From contig JANYHI010000035.1 of assembly GCA_025359125.1 (NCBI GenBank), positions 1 to 37,203 of the forward strand: a DNA stretch of 37,203 nt, in the 5' to 3' direction. The stretch is from Cytophagales bacterium (GTDB taxonomy: Bacteria > Bacteroidota > Bacteroidia > Cytophagales > Cyclobacteriaceae). Shown one piece after another: positions 23,818 to 31,983 of this stretch (its first letter is position 1; every line of letters begins with the position of its first letter). The translations under genes were made by a program, and so were the position numbers. The notes beneath the pieces were generated by a model, which worked only from the letters and a program-made list of their open reading frames with translations, had not been told where the DNA came from and did not search any database.

Positions 23818-24543
23818 ATGAGGGTAATCAAAAATATTGGTTTCGCATTAATTTTGGCAATTGCCTTTAATGCCTGCTTTACTGCCCCAACTTATCCTTT
23901 TGTCCCTCAGATAGAAGTTTTAAATGATGATTTATATTTTGGGAAATCAAAAGATGGCGGCTTTGATTCACTTGTTGTATCATTGAAATTTAAAGATGGT
24001 GATGGTGATTTAGGGATTGATGATTCATTCACCAGTAATGCGTACAAACAAACATTTTACTTTACTTTTCAAAATCAACCTGTTACTTATAAAACAAAAC
24101 GACTCAATCCAAGTTTAAAGTTACCCGATTTTGTTACCCCATATAATTGCATAAACTGGGAGGTTCAAAGAAACGGGAGTAATATTGTGACAGATACTTT
24201 ATACATCGAATTAAACCCAAACTATTATAATATCTTCATTGACTTTGAAACAAAGAATCCTGATGGAACTTTTACAAGGTTTGATCCGGCATCGTATTAT
24301 AAATACCCCAATTGTTCTCCACAAGGATACAACGCAAGGTTTCCGGTTCTATCAAAAGATCCGGGAAAAAAATCTCCTTTAGACGGTAAATTAATTTATT
24401 CAATAAAATCCTTAGAGATAGCAGATAAATTTACCATCAATACGTTACGATTAATAATTAGCATACAAGATCGCGCGCTCAATAAAAGCAACTCTGTTAC
24501 TACTAAAGAATTTACGCTCGCAGGTATTACCAGAAAAGGCTAA
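23818..24543 (+). CDS. Lipoprotein of unknown function
   Basis: I chose the ATG at 23818 (241 residues) over the one that begins the longer frame near 23755. From 23818 the protein starts with a proper lipoprotein signal: MRVIK, the hydrophobic GFALILAIAF and lipobox FNAC. The mature part begins FTAPTYPFVPQIEVL and contains LVVSLKFKDGDGDLGIDDS, a FKDGDGDLG motif common in uncharacterised Bacteroidota lipoproteins, possibly a calcium-binding loop. The rest is predicted to be strand-rich. The last codons overlap the convergent E1 gene stop (24540-24543), so the two 3' ends interlock. Placement beside a LuxE-like acyltransferase may be meaningful but is unproven. Confidence 0.8.
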   Translation: MRVIKNIGFALILAIAFNACFTAPTYPFVPQIEVLNDDLYFGKSKDGGFDSLVVSLKFKDGDGDLGIDDSFTSNAYKQTFYFTFQNQPVTYKTKRLNPSLKLPDFVTPYNCINWEVQRNGSNIVTDTLYIELNPNYYNIFIDFETKNPDGTFTRFDPASYYKYPNCSPQGYNARFPVLSKDPGKKSPLDGKLIYSIKSLEIADKFTINTLRLIISIQDRALNKSNSVTTKEFTLAGITRKG

Positions 24544-26939
24544 AAGCTTGGAAACTTAGCAGGATTTGCTTCGCGCATCAACTCATAAACTTTATCAAAA
24601 ATTTCTTCCGGATTTGGTTTTGAAAAATAATCACCATCGGAACCGTATGCGGGCCGATGTTCTTTTCCAGTTATTGTTAATGGAGCAGCATCTAAATATT
24701 GATATCCCTTCTGCACTTCTAAAACGTGTTGCATCATAAAGGCAGTTGCTCCGCCCGGCACATCTTCGTCTGCAAAAACAACTCGGTTGGTTTTCTTCAA
24801 CGATTCAACAATTGTATGATTAATATCAAATGGCAAAAGTGTTTGCACATCTATCACCTCACACGAAATTCCTTTTTCTTCCAACTCTTCTACACCATCC
24901 ATCACCACTCTACACATCGATCCATAAGTAACAATGGTAACGTCCGTTCCCATTTTTAGAATTTCTGGTTGGCCAAGAGGCAAGGCAAACTGCCCAACGT
25001 TATCCGGTAATCTTTCTTTTAGCCGGTAGCCGTTCAAACATTCGATGATAAGAGCAGGATCATCAGATTGTAAAAGTGTATTATAAAAACCAGCTGCTTG
25101 CACCATATTACGCGGCACTAGCACAAACATTCCGCGAAGGCTATGTAAGATCATTCCCATCGGAGAGCCTGCATGCCACACGCCCTCTAACCGATGGCCA
25201 CGCGTGCGCACAATCAGCGGAGCTTTCTGGCCGCCTTTCGTTCTGTATTGAAGGTTCGCCAGATCATCACTTAATATTTGAATTGCATACAGCAAATAAT
25301 CTAAATATTGTACTTCGGCAATAGGACGCAGTCCGCGCAAAGCAAGGCCAATACCTTGTCCAACAATTGTGCATTCGCGAATGCCTGTATCGGTTACGCG
25401 GAGCTCGCCAAACTTCTCTTGCAATCCGGCAAAGCCTTGATTGACATCTCCAATTTTTCCAACATCTTCACCAAAAGCTAAAACTCGCGGATCGCGCTGT
25501 AATGCTTCTGCAAAACAGGCTCGTAAAACTTCGCGTCCGTCTACTAATAGAGAATTATCAGAATAGGTTGCAGGGGTTGATTTTACTTTTAAAGCTGACC
25601 ATTCCGATTGACTATAAAGATGAGAGCTATATCGATCTGTATTTTCAATTGTTGTAGCGCGAACCCACTCTATCAATTGATCTTTGACAGAACATTTTTT
25701 TTCAATTAAAAAACGCAGAGCAGCCTTCGCTGCTTTCACTGCATCGTAGCGCACTGGATTGATCGTCTTGACAAGAATGTCAAGAGTCACTTTCAATTCA
25801 ATATGTTCAGCAACTGCTTGCTCCAATAATTTTACTAATGCATTTTGATCTGCTTGAATGCCTTCGTTAAAAGCTTTCCACGCTTGATCTTTTATTTTCT
25901 TTGCAGTAGCCTTTGCCCCTTTCTCTAACTCATCTAATTCATCGGCAGTAGCAATGGCTTCGGCAATAATCCATTCGCGCATTTTAAGAATACAATCAAA
26001 GTCTGTTTCCCAATTTAATCGATCTCTTGATTTGTATCGCTCGTGCGAACCAGAGGTAGAGTGACCTTGCGGTTGGGTCATCTCAACCACGTGTATGATT
26101 ACCGGAACATGTTCTTCTCGGCAAACTTTTTCTGCTTGCGCATAAACTTTACAAAGCTCTTCGTAATCCCAACCTTTCGCTGTAAAAATTTCGTAGCCTT
26201 TTTCGTTTTTGTTGCGCTGAAAGCCAACTAATATTTTCGAAATGCTTCCTTTGGTTGTTTGATATTCTTTGGGAACAGAAATTCCGTACTCATCGTCCCA
26301 CACAGATACCAACATAGGTACTTGTAAAACCCCTGCTGCATTGATTGCCTCGAAAAACATTCCTTCAGAAGTAGAGGCGTTACCAATGGTACCAAAAGCA
26401 ATTTCATTTCCCTTCGTACTTAGATTACTAAAAGAATGAAGATCCGGATTATTTCTAAAAAGTTTTGAAGCGTACGCCAACCCAACTAATCGAGGCATTT
26501 GTGATGCTGTAGGTGAAATATCTGCGCTGCTGTTTTTTAGTTGAGAAATATTTTTTAGCTCGCCATTTCCATCTAACATACGGGTAGCAAAATGCCCGTT
26601 CATTAATCTGCCTGCAGAGGCAGGATCTGCTTCCACATCTGTATGCGCATAAAGCTGTGCGAAGTAATGGTGAAGATTCATTTCACCAATAGCCAGCATA
26701 AATGTTTGATCTCTATAATAACCGGAGCGATGATCTCCATTGCGGAAAACTTTGGCCATCGCAATTTGAGCTACTTCTTTGCCGTCACCAAAGATGCCAA
26801 ACTTGGCCTTGCCCATAAAGACTTCCTTTCTTCCGAGCAAACTGGCTTCGCGGCTTTCGCAAGCCAATTTATAATCGGCCAAAATTTCAGTAACTCTCTT
26901 GGCTGAAACTTTTGGAAAGTCTGTTTTTGTCTGGCTCAA
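24540..26939 (-). CDS. Fused E1 alpha/beta subunit of 2-oxoacid (branched-chain type) dehydrogenase
   Basis: A 799-residue fusion. The alpha part (about 1-400) has the thiamine-diphosphate region FGTIGNASTSEGMFFEAINAAG, then VSVWDDEYGISVP, and the active-site/phosphorylation-loop-like QGHSTSGSHERYK. The beta part (about 460-799) has GREVLRACFAEAL, FGEDVGKIGDVNQGF, TDTGIRECTIVGQGIGLALRG and RTRGHRLEGVWHAGSPMG. It decarboxylates a branched-chain or similar 2-oxoacid and passes the acyl group to an E2 lipoyl subunit, which is not in the window. The start is TTG (26937-26939): upstream is closed by a stop without ATG, and the promoter at 26959-26990 leaves only about 14 leader bases. The product may feed branched-chain fatty-acid synthesis. 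Its stop overlaps that of the convergent lipoprotein gene. Confidence 0.93.
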   Translation of the reverse strand: MSQTKTDFPKVSAKRVTEILADYKLACESREASLLGRKEVFMGKAKFGIFGDGKEVAQIAMAKVFRNGDHRSGYYRDQTFMLAIGEMNLHHYFAQLYAHTDVEADPASAGRLMNGHFATRMLDGNGELKNISQLKNSSADISPTASQMPRLVGLAYASKLFRNNPDLHSFSNLSTKGNEIAFGTIGNASTSEGMFFEAINAAGVLQVPMLVSVWDDEYGISVPKEYQTTKGSISKILVGFQRNKNEKGYEIFTAKGWDYEELCKVYAQAEKVCREEHVPVIIHVVEMTQPQGHSTSGSHERYKSRDRLNWETDFDCILKMREWIIAEAIATADELDELEKGAKATAKKIKDQAWKAFNEGIQADQNALVKLLEQAVAEHIELKVTLDILVKTINPVRYDAVKAAKAALRFLIEKKCSVKDQLIEWVRATTIENTDRYSSHLYSQSEWSALKVKSTPATYSDNSLLVDGREVLRACFAEALQRDPRVLAFGEDVGKIGDVNQGFAGLQEKFGELRVTDTGIRECTIVGQGIGLALRGLRPIAEVQYLDYLLYAIQILSDDLANLQYRTKGGQKAPLIVRTRGHRLEGVWHAGSPMGMILHSLRGMFVLVPRNMVQAAGFYNTLLQSDDPALIIECLNGYRLKERLPDNVGQFALPLGQPEILKMGTDVTIVTYGSMCRVVMDGVEELEEKGISCEVIDVQTLLPFDINHTIVESLKKTNRVVFADEDVPGGATAFMMQHVLEVQKGYQYLDAAPLTITGKEHRPAYGSDGDYFSKPNPEEIFDKVYELMREANPAKFPSF

Positions 26940-26958
26940 TCGTGTGCGGTTAATAATT

Positions 26959-26990
26959 CAAAAGTAAATAAAAACCCATCAGGGTTCAAA
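26959..26990 (-). promoter_or_regulatory. Promoter of the E1 dehydrogenase gene
   Basis: Minus-strand reading is TTTG (26990-26987), 20 bases, TACTTTTG (26966-26959), an excellent Bacteroidota promoter. The spacer contains a hairpin that could terminate the upstream gene (26973-26986). The start site is predicted near 26953, which supports TTG at 26939 as the start codon. Confidence 0.65.
26966..26986 (-). terminator. Possible weak terminator of the GGCT-like gene, inside the E1 promoter
   Basis: Minus-strand stem AACCC, loop TGAT, stem GGGTT, followed by TTT and an A/T-rich stretch. The 5-bp stem is weak. It lies about 43 bases past the GGCT-like gene stop and entirely within the -33/-7 spacer of the E1 promoter, so read-through into E1 could be limited or could compete with initiation. 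Confidence 0.35.
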
Positions 26991-27028
26991 GAAGAAAAAA
27001 AACTCCAAATAAAATAGCGTTATTCAAT

Positions 27029-27391
27029 CTAACCCCGAAAGAATTTCACCCAGTCGCCTCCACTTACCAATGGATAATTTGCCGACTCTTTTAGCAAATA
27101 AATTTTTACAGGTTTTTTATCAACCAAAACACATTCACTGTGATAGCCATACCCTAATTCTAACTCGTCAATCTGCTTTTCTATTTCTTTTTTCTCTATT
27201 TCAAAAACTTCGACTAAAATCTTGTCTACTTTTTTTCCGGTTCTAATAGCAAACGGAAAATCGCCAAACGAATAAAGTTGAAAACCTGTAAGCCAAATGC
27301 TAAACTGGTAATTTAGATGAGGTTTAAAAACCTCGTAGTTATGAAGTCCTCTGCGAAGAGAACCGTAAAATGCATAGAGGTTTGCGGGCAT
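27029..27391 (-). CDS. Gamma-glutamylcyclotransferase-like (AIG2/YtfP family) protein
   Basis: A 120-residue protein with the family's N-terminal YAFYGSLRRGLHNYEV (the YGSLxxG substrate-binding loop) and the later acidic-aromatic segment EIEKQIDELELGYGYHSECV, where the conserved LDxxEgxxY motif lies. Members cyclise gamma-glutamyl amines or peptides to 5-oxoproline, but many small bacterial ones are uncharacterised. Length is normal. The ATG is at 27389-27391. It is divergent from alanine dehydrogenase with 124 bp between starts and shares a strand with E1, from which a weak hairpin separates it. Confidence 0.78.
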   Translation of the reverse strand: MPANLYAFYGSLRRGLHNYEVFKPHLNYQFSIWLTGFQLYSFGDFPFAIRTGKKVDKILVEVFEIEKKEIEKQIDELELGYGYHSECVLVDKKPVKIYLLKESANYPLVSGGDWVKFFRG

Positions 27392-27461
27392 CTCGAAAGA
27401 TATTTAATTTTTATGAAGGTGAGGTTCCATTTTCCAACCTTCCAATTCCATAAATACCTAT

Positions 27462-27469
27462 TATATTTG
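27462..27469 (+). promoter_or_regulatory. -7 box of the alanine dehydrogenase gene
   Basis: TATATTTG fits TAnnTTTG exactly and lies 46 bases before the ald ATG, giving a leader of about 41 bases. No clear TTG at -33 (the region reads CAACCTTCC), so activity may depend on an activator. Confidence 0.5.
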
Positions 27470-27515
27470 CGCACTCGTTTGAAAAACGTAAATAGATAAC
27501 TTTAATCCCATCGAT

Positions 27516-28631
27516 ATGATCATTGGAGTACCCAAAGAAATTAAGAATAATGAAAACAGAGTAGCACTGACCCCTGCAGGTGCGCAAGAGCTTAGCAAAC
27601 GCGGAAACACCGTTTACATTCAAACACAGGCAGGTGTTGGCAGCGGCTTTAGTGATGAAGAATATAAGAATGCAGGTGCTAAAATATTACCTACAGCGGC
27701 AGAAGTATTTGCTATCGCTGACATGATCATGAAAGTGAAAGAACCAATTGAGCAAGAATATAATTTAATTAAAAAAGATCAATTGGTATTTACTTATTTC
27801 CACTTTGCTTCTTACGAGCCATTGCTACACGCGATGGTAAAGACTGGTGCTGTTTGTTTGGCCTATGAAACTGTTGAACGATTAGATGGAAGCTTACCGT
27901 TGCTTATTCCGATGAGTGAAGTAGCCGGAAGAATGTCTATTCAAGAAGGTGCCAAGTATTTAGAAAAACCAATGAAAGGACGTGGCATTTTGTTGGGCGG
28001 TGTGCCGGGAGTAATGCCTGCTAAAGTATTGATTTTAGGAGGCGGAGTGGTAGGAACCAATGCGGCAAAGATGGCGGCAGGAATGGGTGCTGATGTTATT
28101 ATTACAGATGTGAATATTAATCGGCTTCGCTACTTAGATGATGTGATGCCGAAGAACGTGCACACGATGGTATCAAATGAATATGTGCTGCGCGAATTAG
28201 TAAAAACGCACGATCTGATTATTGGTGGTGTATTAGTGCCGGGCGCAAAAGCTCCTAAGCTAATCACGCGTGATATGCTTAAAACGATGAGACCTGGAAC
28301 GGTGTTGGTTGACGTGGCCGTTGACCAAGGTGGTTGTATTGAAACATGCCGCCCAACCACACACGAAGATCCTACTTTTATAATAGATGATGTAGTTCAC
28401 TATTGCGTTGCCAATATGCCCGGTGCGGTGCCTTACACTTCTACTTTAGCATTGACTAATGCGACCTTACCGTATGCTATTAAATTAGCAACGCAAGGAT
28501 GGAAAAAAGCTTGCTCCGAAAATGTTGATCTAAAGAAAGGCTTAAATGTAATCGGTGGCAAAGTTGTTTATAAGGCTGTATCAGATGCATTCAATACTCC
28601 GTACACAGATGTGAAAGAGTTTTTAGGTTAA
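27516..28631 (+). CDS. ald: Alanine dehydrogenase
   Basis: A 371-residue NAD-dependent L-alanine dehydrogenase that interconverts alanine and pyruvate plus ammonia in the cytoplasm. The N-terminus MIIGVPKEIKNNENRVALTPAG is diagnostic. The catalytic Lys lies in MIMKVKEP and the catalytic His in FTYFHFAS. The Rossmann loop is VLILGGGVVGTNAAKMAAGMGA. The conserved C-terminal NMPGAVPYTSTLALTNATLPYA is present. Length is normal (about 370). It has its own promoter and ends at a 12-bp inverted repeat (28641-28680). Neighbours give no pathway link beyond amino-acid carbon metabolism with E1. Confidence 0.96.
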   Translation: MIIGVPKEIKNNENRVALTPAGAQELSKRGNTVYIQTQAGVGSGFSDEEYKNAGAKILPTAAEVFAIADMIMKVKEPIEQEYNLIKKDQLVFTYFHFASYEPLLHAMVKTGAVCLAYETVERLDGSLPLLIPMSEVAGRMSIQEGAKYLEKPMKGRGILLGGVPGVMPAKVLILGGGVVGTNAAKMAAGMGADVIITDVNINRLRYLDDVMPKNVHTMVSNEYVLRELVKTHDLIIGGVLVPGAKAPKLITRDMLKTMRPGTVLVDVAVDQGGCIETCRPTTHEDPTFIIDDVVHYCVANMPGAVPYTSTLALTNATLPYAIKLATQGWKKACSENVDLKKGLNVIGGKVVYKAVSDAFNTPYTDVKEFLG

Positions 28632-28640
28632 TAATATCTT

Positions 28641-28680
28641 GCCACGATTGTGTAAAAAAAATGATTTGCACAATCGTGGC
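28641..28680. terminator. Perfect 12-bp inverted repeat between convergent genes, possible bidirectional terminator
   Basis: GCCACGATTGTG (28641-28652) and CACAATCGTGGC (28669-28680) flank a 16-base loop containing an eight-A run. The stem is strong, but no T run follows on either strand. It could therefore stop RNA polymerase without a U tract, protect mRNA 3' ends or be a protein site. It sits 9 bp after the ald stop and 6 bp after the stop of the HSDR_N gene on the opposite strand. Confidence 0.5.
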
Positions 28681-28686
28681 CATTCT

Positions 28687-29130
28687 CTACACAAACTCAG
28701 GAAAGGCATCTAAAAAAACGGGGGTTTCACCTTGCTTAGAGGCTTCACAGCAGTAATGTGCCATGCCATTTGTTACGGCTAAATATTTTGCATTCACCGT
28801 CATGTTGTAAACTGCTACTTGGTTAAATGCTTTTTGACTTAACCTGATATCCGCAGCCTTGCACTCAATTAACATCCACGGTTTTCCAGCTCTATCAAAA
28901 ATTAAAATATCAGATCGCTTTTGAAGTTTGTTGTAAGTGAGGCTTCCTTCAATGCGAAAAAGTGATCTGGGGTAATGGAGTTCGAGGATTAAATAATGAA
29001 TAAAATGTTGCCGAACCCATTCTTCGGGCGTTAGTATGATATACTTCTTCCGAATCATATCAAAAATCCATACTTTGCCTTCCTCTTTCTTTAGAGTGGC
29101 TTTTATATCAGGAAGATTGAGTTTGCGCAT
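28687..29130 (-). CDS. Stand-alone HSDR_N / PD-(D/E)XK nuclease-like domain protein
   Basis: A 147-residue protein made only of the domain found at the N-terminus of type I restriction R subunits. It has YILTPEEWVRQHFIHYLI, then KRSDILIFDRAGKPWMLIECKAADIRLSQKAFNQVAVYN. The D...ECK pattern supplies the Asp, Glu and Lys of a PD-(D/E)XK active site, and the following Q and Y also match the family. There is no helicase, methylase or specificity subunit nearby. This small form is common and conserved in Bacteroidota, so it is likely a housekeeping nuclease-like protein rather than a restriction remnant. ATG at 29128-29130; divergent from AMP nucleosidase. Confidence 0.85.
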   Translation of the reverse strand: MRKLNLPDIKATLKKEEGKVWIFDMIRKKYIILTPEEWVRQHFIHYLILELHYPRSLFRIEGSLTYNKLQKRSDILIFDRAGKPWMLIECKAADIRLSQKAFNQVAVYNMTVNAKYLAVTNGMAHYCCEASKQGETPVFLDAFPEFV

Positions 29131-29182
29131 CCACTCGAAAGCTACGGAGTACTAAGGAAGGAACAAATGACTTAACTATTTG

Positions 29183-29956
29183 ATGATGAAAAACAAAAAA
29201 GACATTGTCGAAAATTGGCTCCCCCGCTACACGGGGCTTAAGCTAGAAGACTTCGGCCATTATATTTTACTCACCAACTTTGACAATTATGTAAAGAAAT
29301 TTGCCGAGTGGCATAAGGTTCCTATACATGGCGAAGATCGCGCTATGTTGAGCGCTACTGCCGAAGGAATTACAATTATTAATTTTGGAATGGGCAGCCC
29401 CAATGCGGCAACTATTATGGATTGCTTAACAGCCATTATGCCTAAGGCAGTTTTATTTTTAGGAAAATGTGGTGGCTTGAAAGCTAAAAATGAGATTGGC
29501 GATTTGATTTTGCCCATTGCAGCAATAAGAGGAGAAGGTACCTCCAATGATTATTTTCCGCCAGAAGTTCCTTCCCTTCCTGCCTTTGCCTTACAGAAAG
29601 CTATTTCAACAACCATCCGAGATTACAATCAAGATTATTGGAGTGGAACGGTTTATACCACCAACCGCAGAGTGTGGGAATGGGATGAAGATTTTAAAAA
29701 CTACTTAATTAAGATTAGAGCCGCAGCCATTGATATGGAAACAGCTACTATTTTCTCAACTGCATTTTACAATGAAATTCCGGCTGGTGCCTTGCTATTG
29801 GTTAGCGACTCGCCCATGACACCCGATGGCGTAAAAACAGAGGCGAGCGATAAAGTAGTAACTACCAGCTATGTCGATCTGCATTTAAAAATTGGAATCG
29901 ATTCGCTCAAGCAATTGATTAATAAAGGAACAACCGTTAAGCACCTTCAATATTAA
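29183..29956 (+). CDS. AMP nucleosidase (short, PNP/UDP-superfamily form)
   Basis: A 257-residue protein starting at the first of two adjacent ATG codons (29183 or 29186); an in-frame TTG at 29180 is less likely. The fold is that of nucleoside phosphorylases: ITIINFGMGSPNAATIMDCL, then AVLFLGKCGGLK, then IGDLILPIAAIRGEGTSNDY, and the active-site-like IRAAAIDMETATIFSTAF followed by LLLVSDSPMTPDG. AMP nucleosidase splits AMP to adenine and ribose 5-phosphate and helps set the adenylate level. Bacteroidota carry this short version without the extra N-terminal domain of the E. coli enzyme. It is divergent from the HSDR_N gene, with a 52-bp gap, and converges closely on the OMP gene (2 bp). Confidence 0.88.
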   Translation: MMKNKKDIVENWLPRYTGLKLEDFGHYILLTNFDNYVKKFAEWHKVPIHGEDRAMLSATAEGITIINFGMGSPNAATIMDCLTAIMPKAVLFLGKCGGLKAKNEIGDLILPIAAIRGEGTSNDYFPPEVPSLPAFALQKAISTTIRDYNQDYWSGTVYTTNRRVWEWDEDFKNYLIKIRAAAIDMETATIFSTAFYNEIPAGALLLVSDSPMTPDGVKTEASDKVVTTSYVDLHLKIGIDSLKQLINKGTTVKHLQY

Positions 29957-29958
29957 TT

Positions 29959-31467
29959 TTAAATAGAGCCCGAACGAATCCGGAAGGTATAGCCTAGTAA
30001 GATTCCGTAAGAGAAAAAGTTAACAGAAGTATTTACCTTTTGGCCAAGTAAAAAAGTGTTTTCTGTTGGCTTATCAAAATTGGCAAACTGCTTCAATGTT
30101 CCTTCTGATGCCCAGCTAAAGTTGAAGCCTATACTCAAATCTCTTCTTTCTTGCTTAAAGGTTCCGCCTATTACTACATGATAAATATTCCAAGAAGAAA
30201 TATCTAAGTTAAGCGAATTACTGTTTAAGTTATTTCTATTTCTACTTGTTATTCGATCATCAAAAACACGATCATAAAAAGAATTATTTGTGCGAAATCC
30301 AGTGCTGATACTAATCCTTTCATTTAATGCTTGTTCGATGCCAATCGCAAAATTGGTAACCGATCTGTTAGAAGCATTCAACTCTAAAAATTTTTTGCCA
30401 TCCAGAACTAAATTAGTAGGCCTTTTAAATAAATTATCTTCGGGTGACATGATATTATAAAGTGAAATGGCATCAAACCATTCTGCAGAAACAGCCAATA
30501 ATGTTTTCTTTGTTTTATAAGCTAAGCCAGCAGAAATAGAGAGAGGACTTTTATAGATTGTCGATAACTTAGTTTGCCGATCATTAACCGCAAAGTTAGT
30601 TCGTACATAAATGGGTGGCTTAGTCGGATTAGATTCTAAATTAATTTGAAGGCTATTTGCTACCACATCGCGTGCTATTGTACCAGTACCAGCAATATTA
30701 ATACTCGGAAAAACGATAGCTAAGCCTGCGGACCATTTTCCGGAAACAAAAGCTAAGCCTAGTTTAGGCTCGTACCTCAAGTTGGTATATTCAATACTTT
30801 GCGCTTCACTTGTACTGACCAGTGTATTTATTGGTTTACCAGTACTAGTAACATCATTTAAAATCATTCTGCTCAATTCATTTTTAGCATAGTTGTGCGA
30901 ACGATAAACGAAATTATTAGTAAGCCCTACAGACCATTTATCGCTGATCTTATAGGCAAAGGCAAAGGCTCCTTGATTTTCTGATAGGCGTGTGTTGATT
31001 GAAAATTGACCAACATAATCTTCTGCACCAGGACTTTCATTATTCGCAGTAACAATATCTTTAAATCCATCTTCCCTAGCCGTTGCTTTAAAAGTAAATT
31101 CTGTTGGAACAATAATCGCGTAGCCCATCGTCCAGCGAGAGGGTCTTTTCTTTTTAATTAACCCTGAAACGGTAACTGGCACTGCAGAGAATTGATTGCT
31201 AGTAACATCTTGCCCGGGGCCGGCACCATCTTTAGCAGTAATATTTACTACTTGGTATAAGTTTGAGTTAATAGATATCGAAGTGCTTTTTACTAAACTC
31301 AATAATGCAGGATTATAAATTACTGAACTGTTATCCTCCAATCCGCCCACGGCTGGGCCACCCATTAATACGGCTCTTGTGCCATATCGATATGTCCAAT
31401 AATGTGTGTCTTGTGCGATTAATTGAACAGAAATGAACACAAAAATCAGAATAGCGAGGAGTCTCAT
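29959..31467 (-). CDS. Outer-membrane beta-barrel protein (FadL/OmpP1 or PorV-like)
   Basis: I prefer the ATG at 31465-31467 (502 residues). It directly begins the signal peptide MRLLAILIFVFISVQLIAQ and has GAAGG-like purine-rich GAAGG 11 bases upstream. An ATG at 31491 adds MLYRRPKF and remains possible. The mature start, YRYGTRAVLMGGPAVGGLEDNSSVIYNPALLSL, is the hallmark of FadL/PorV-type barrels, in which an N-terminal plug carries the NPA motif. The rest is alternating strands with aromatic girdles (about 14 strands) ending GILLGYTFRIRSGSI. Such proteins import hydrophobic compounds or, as PorV, shuttle secreted proteins; either is possible. It is divergent from the PadR operon. Confidence 0.85.
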   Translation of the reverse strand: MRLLAILIFVFISVQLIAQDTHYWTYRYGTRAVLMGGPAVGGLEDNSSVIYNPALLSLVKSTSISINSNLYQVVNITAKDGAGPGQDVTSNQFSAVPVTVSGLIKKKRPSRWTMGYAIIVPTEFTFKATAREDGFKDIVTANNESPGAEDYVGQFSINTRLSENQGAFAFAYKISDKWSVGLTNNFVYRSHNYAKNELSRMILNDVTSTGKPINTLVSTSEAQSIEYTNLRYEPKLGLAFVSGKWSAGLAIVFPSINIAGTGTIARDVVANSLQINLESNPTKPPIYVRTNFAVNDRQTKLSTIYKSPLSISAGLAYKTKKTLLAVSAEWFDAISLYNIMSPEDNLFKRPTNLVLDGKKFLELNASNRSVTNFAIGIEQALNERISISTGFRTNNSFYDRVFDDRITSRNRNNLNSNSLNLDISSWNIYHVVIGGTFKQERRDLSIGFNFSWASEGTLKQFANFDKPTENTFLLGQKVNTSVNFFSYGILLGYTFRIRSGSI

Positions 31468-31543
31468 AAATTTAGGCCTTCGGTAAAGCATTCAATTTAA
31501 CGCTAAAATTGAGGTTTTTTAAAATAAAATAATCTTTTTCATC

Positions 31544-31571
31544 TAGTACTTGGTTATACATAGTACTTTTG
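31544..31571 (+). promoter_or_regulatory. Promoter and candidate PadR operator
   Basis: TAGTACTT occurs twice in direct orientation (31544-31551 and 31561-31568), 17 bases apart, and each contains the palindrome AGTACT. The second copy overlaps TACTTTTG (31564-31571), a -7 box fitting TAnnTTTG, about 36 bases before the padR ATG. A repressor bound here would block transcription. PadR proteins usually repress their own operon, so autoregulation is likely. No good -33 TTG is present at the standard distance. Confidence 0.5.
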
Positions 31572-31607
31572 GCTTATAACTTGCATGGATAGACAAAAAA
31601 GTGCTGT

Positions 31608-31949
31608 ATGAATCTAGAGAACACACAAATTCAGATGAGAAAGGGAATTTTAGAATTTTGCATTCTTCACATTATTGCGCGAGGCGAAGTATATGCCTCT
31701 GATATGTTAGGAGAATTGACTCAAGCTAAAATGATTGTGGTGGAAGGCACCCTTTACCCCCTGTTAACCCGCTTAAAAAATGCCGGGCTACTTGAGTATA
31801 AATGGGTAGAATCAAAATCGGGACCACCGCGCAAGTATTACAAACTAACCGAAACCGGAAATTCGTTTTTAGTAGGGCTTACTGAAACTTGGGATGATTT
31901 AGTCCATTCTACCCAGGCCGTAAGAAGTAAATCTCAAGCGCCAGCATAA
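31608..31949 (+). CDS. PadR-family transcriptional regulator
   Basis: A 113-residue dimeric winged-helix repressor. It has RKGILEFCILHIIARGEVYASDMLGEL (first helices), then VVEGTLYPLLTRLKNAGLLEYKWVESKSGPPRKYYKLTETG, the recognition helix and beta-wing with the SGPPRKYY signature. A short C-terminal helix provides the dimer interface. PadR proteins respond to small ligands or membrane stress and generally repress a neighbouring operon. It is 34 bp upstream of a PspC/GIN membrane protein, an arrangement repeated across Bacteroidota, so it likely controls that gene and itself through the TAGTACTT sites. Confidence 0.93.
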   Translation: MNLENTQIQMRKGILEFCILHIIARGEVYASDMLGELTQAKMIVVEGTLYPLLTRLKNAGLLEYKWVESKSGPPRKYYKLTETGNSFLVGLTETWDDLVHSTQAVRSKSQAPA

Positions 31950-31983
31950 ATTCAAATTCAACATTTTTTAATTTCATACATAA

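Noticed and set aside
28687..29130. A restriction-modification system suggested by the HSDR_N domain.
   Set aside because: No methylase, specificity subunit or helicase; the protein is a complete single domain at its usual length.
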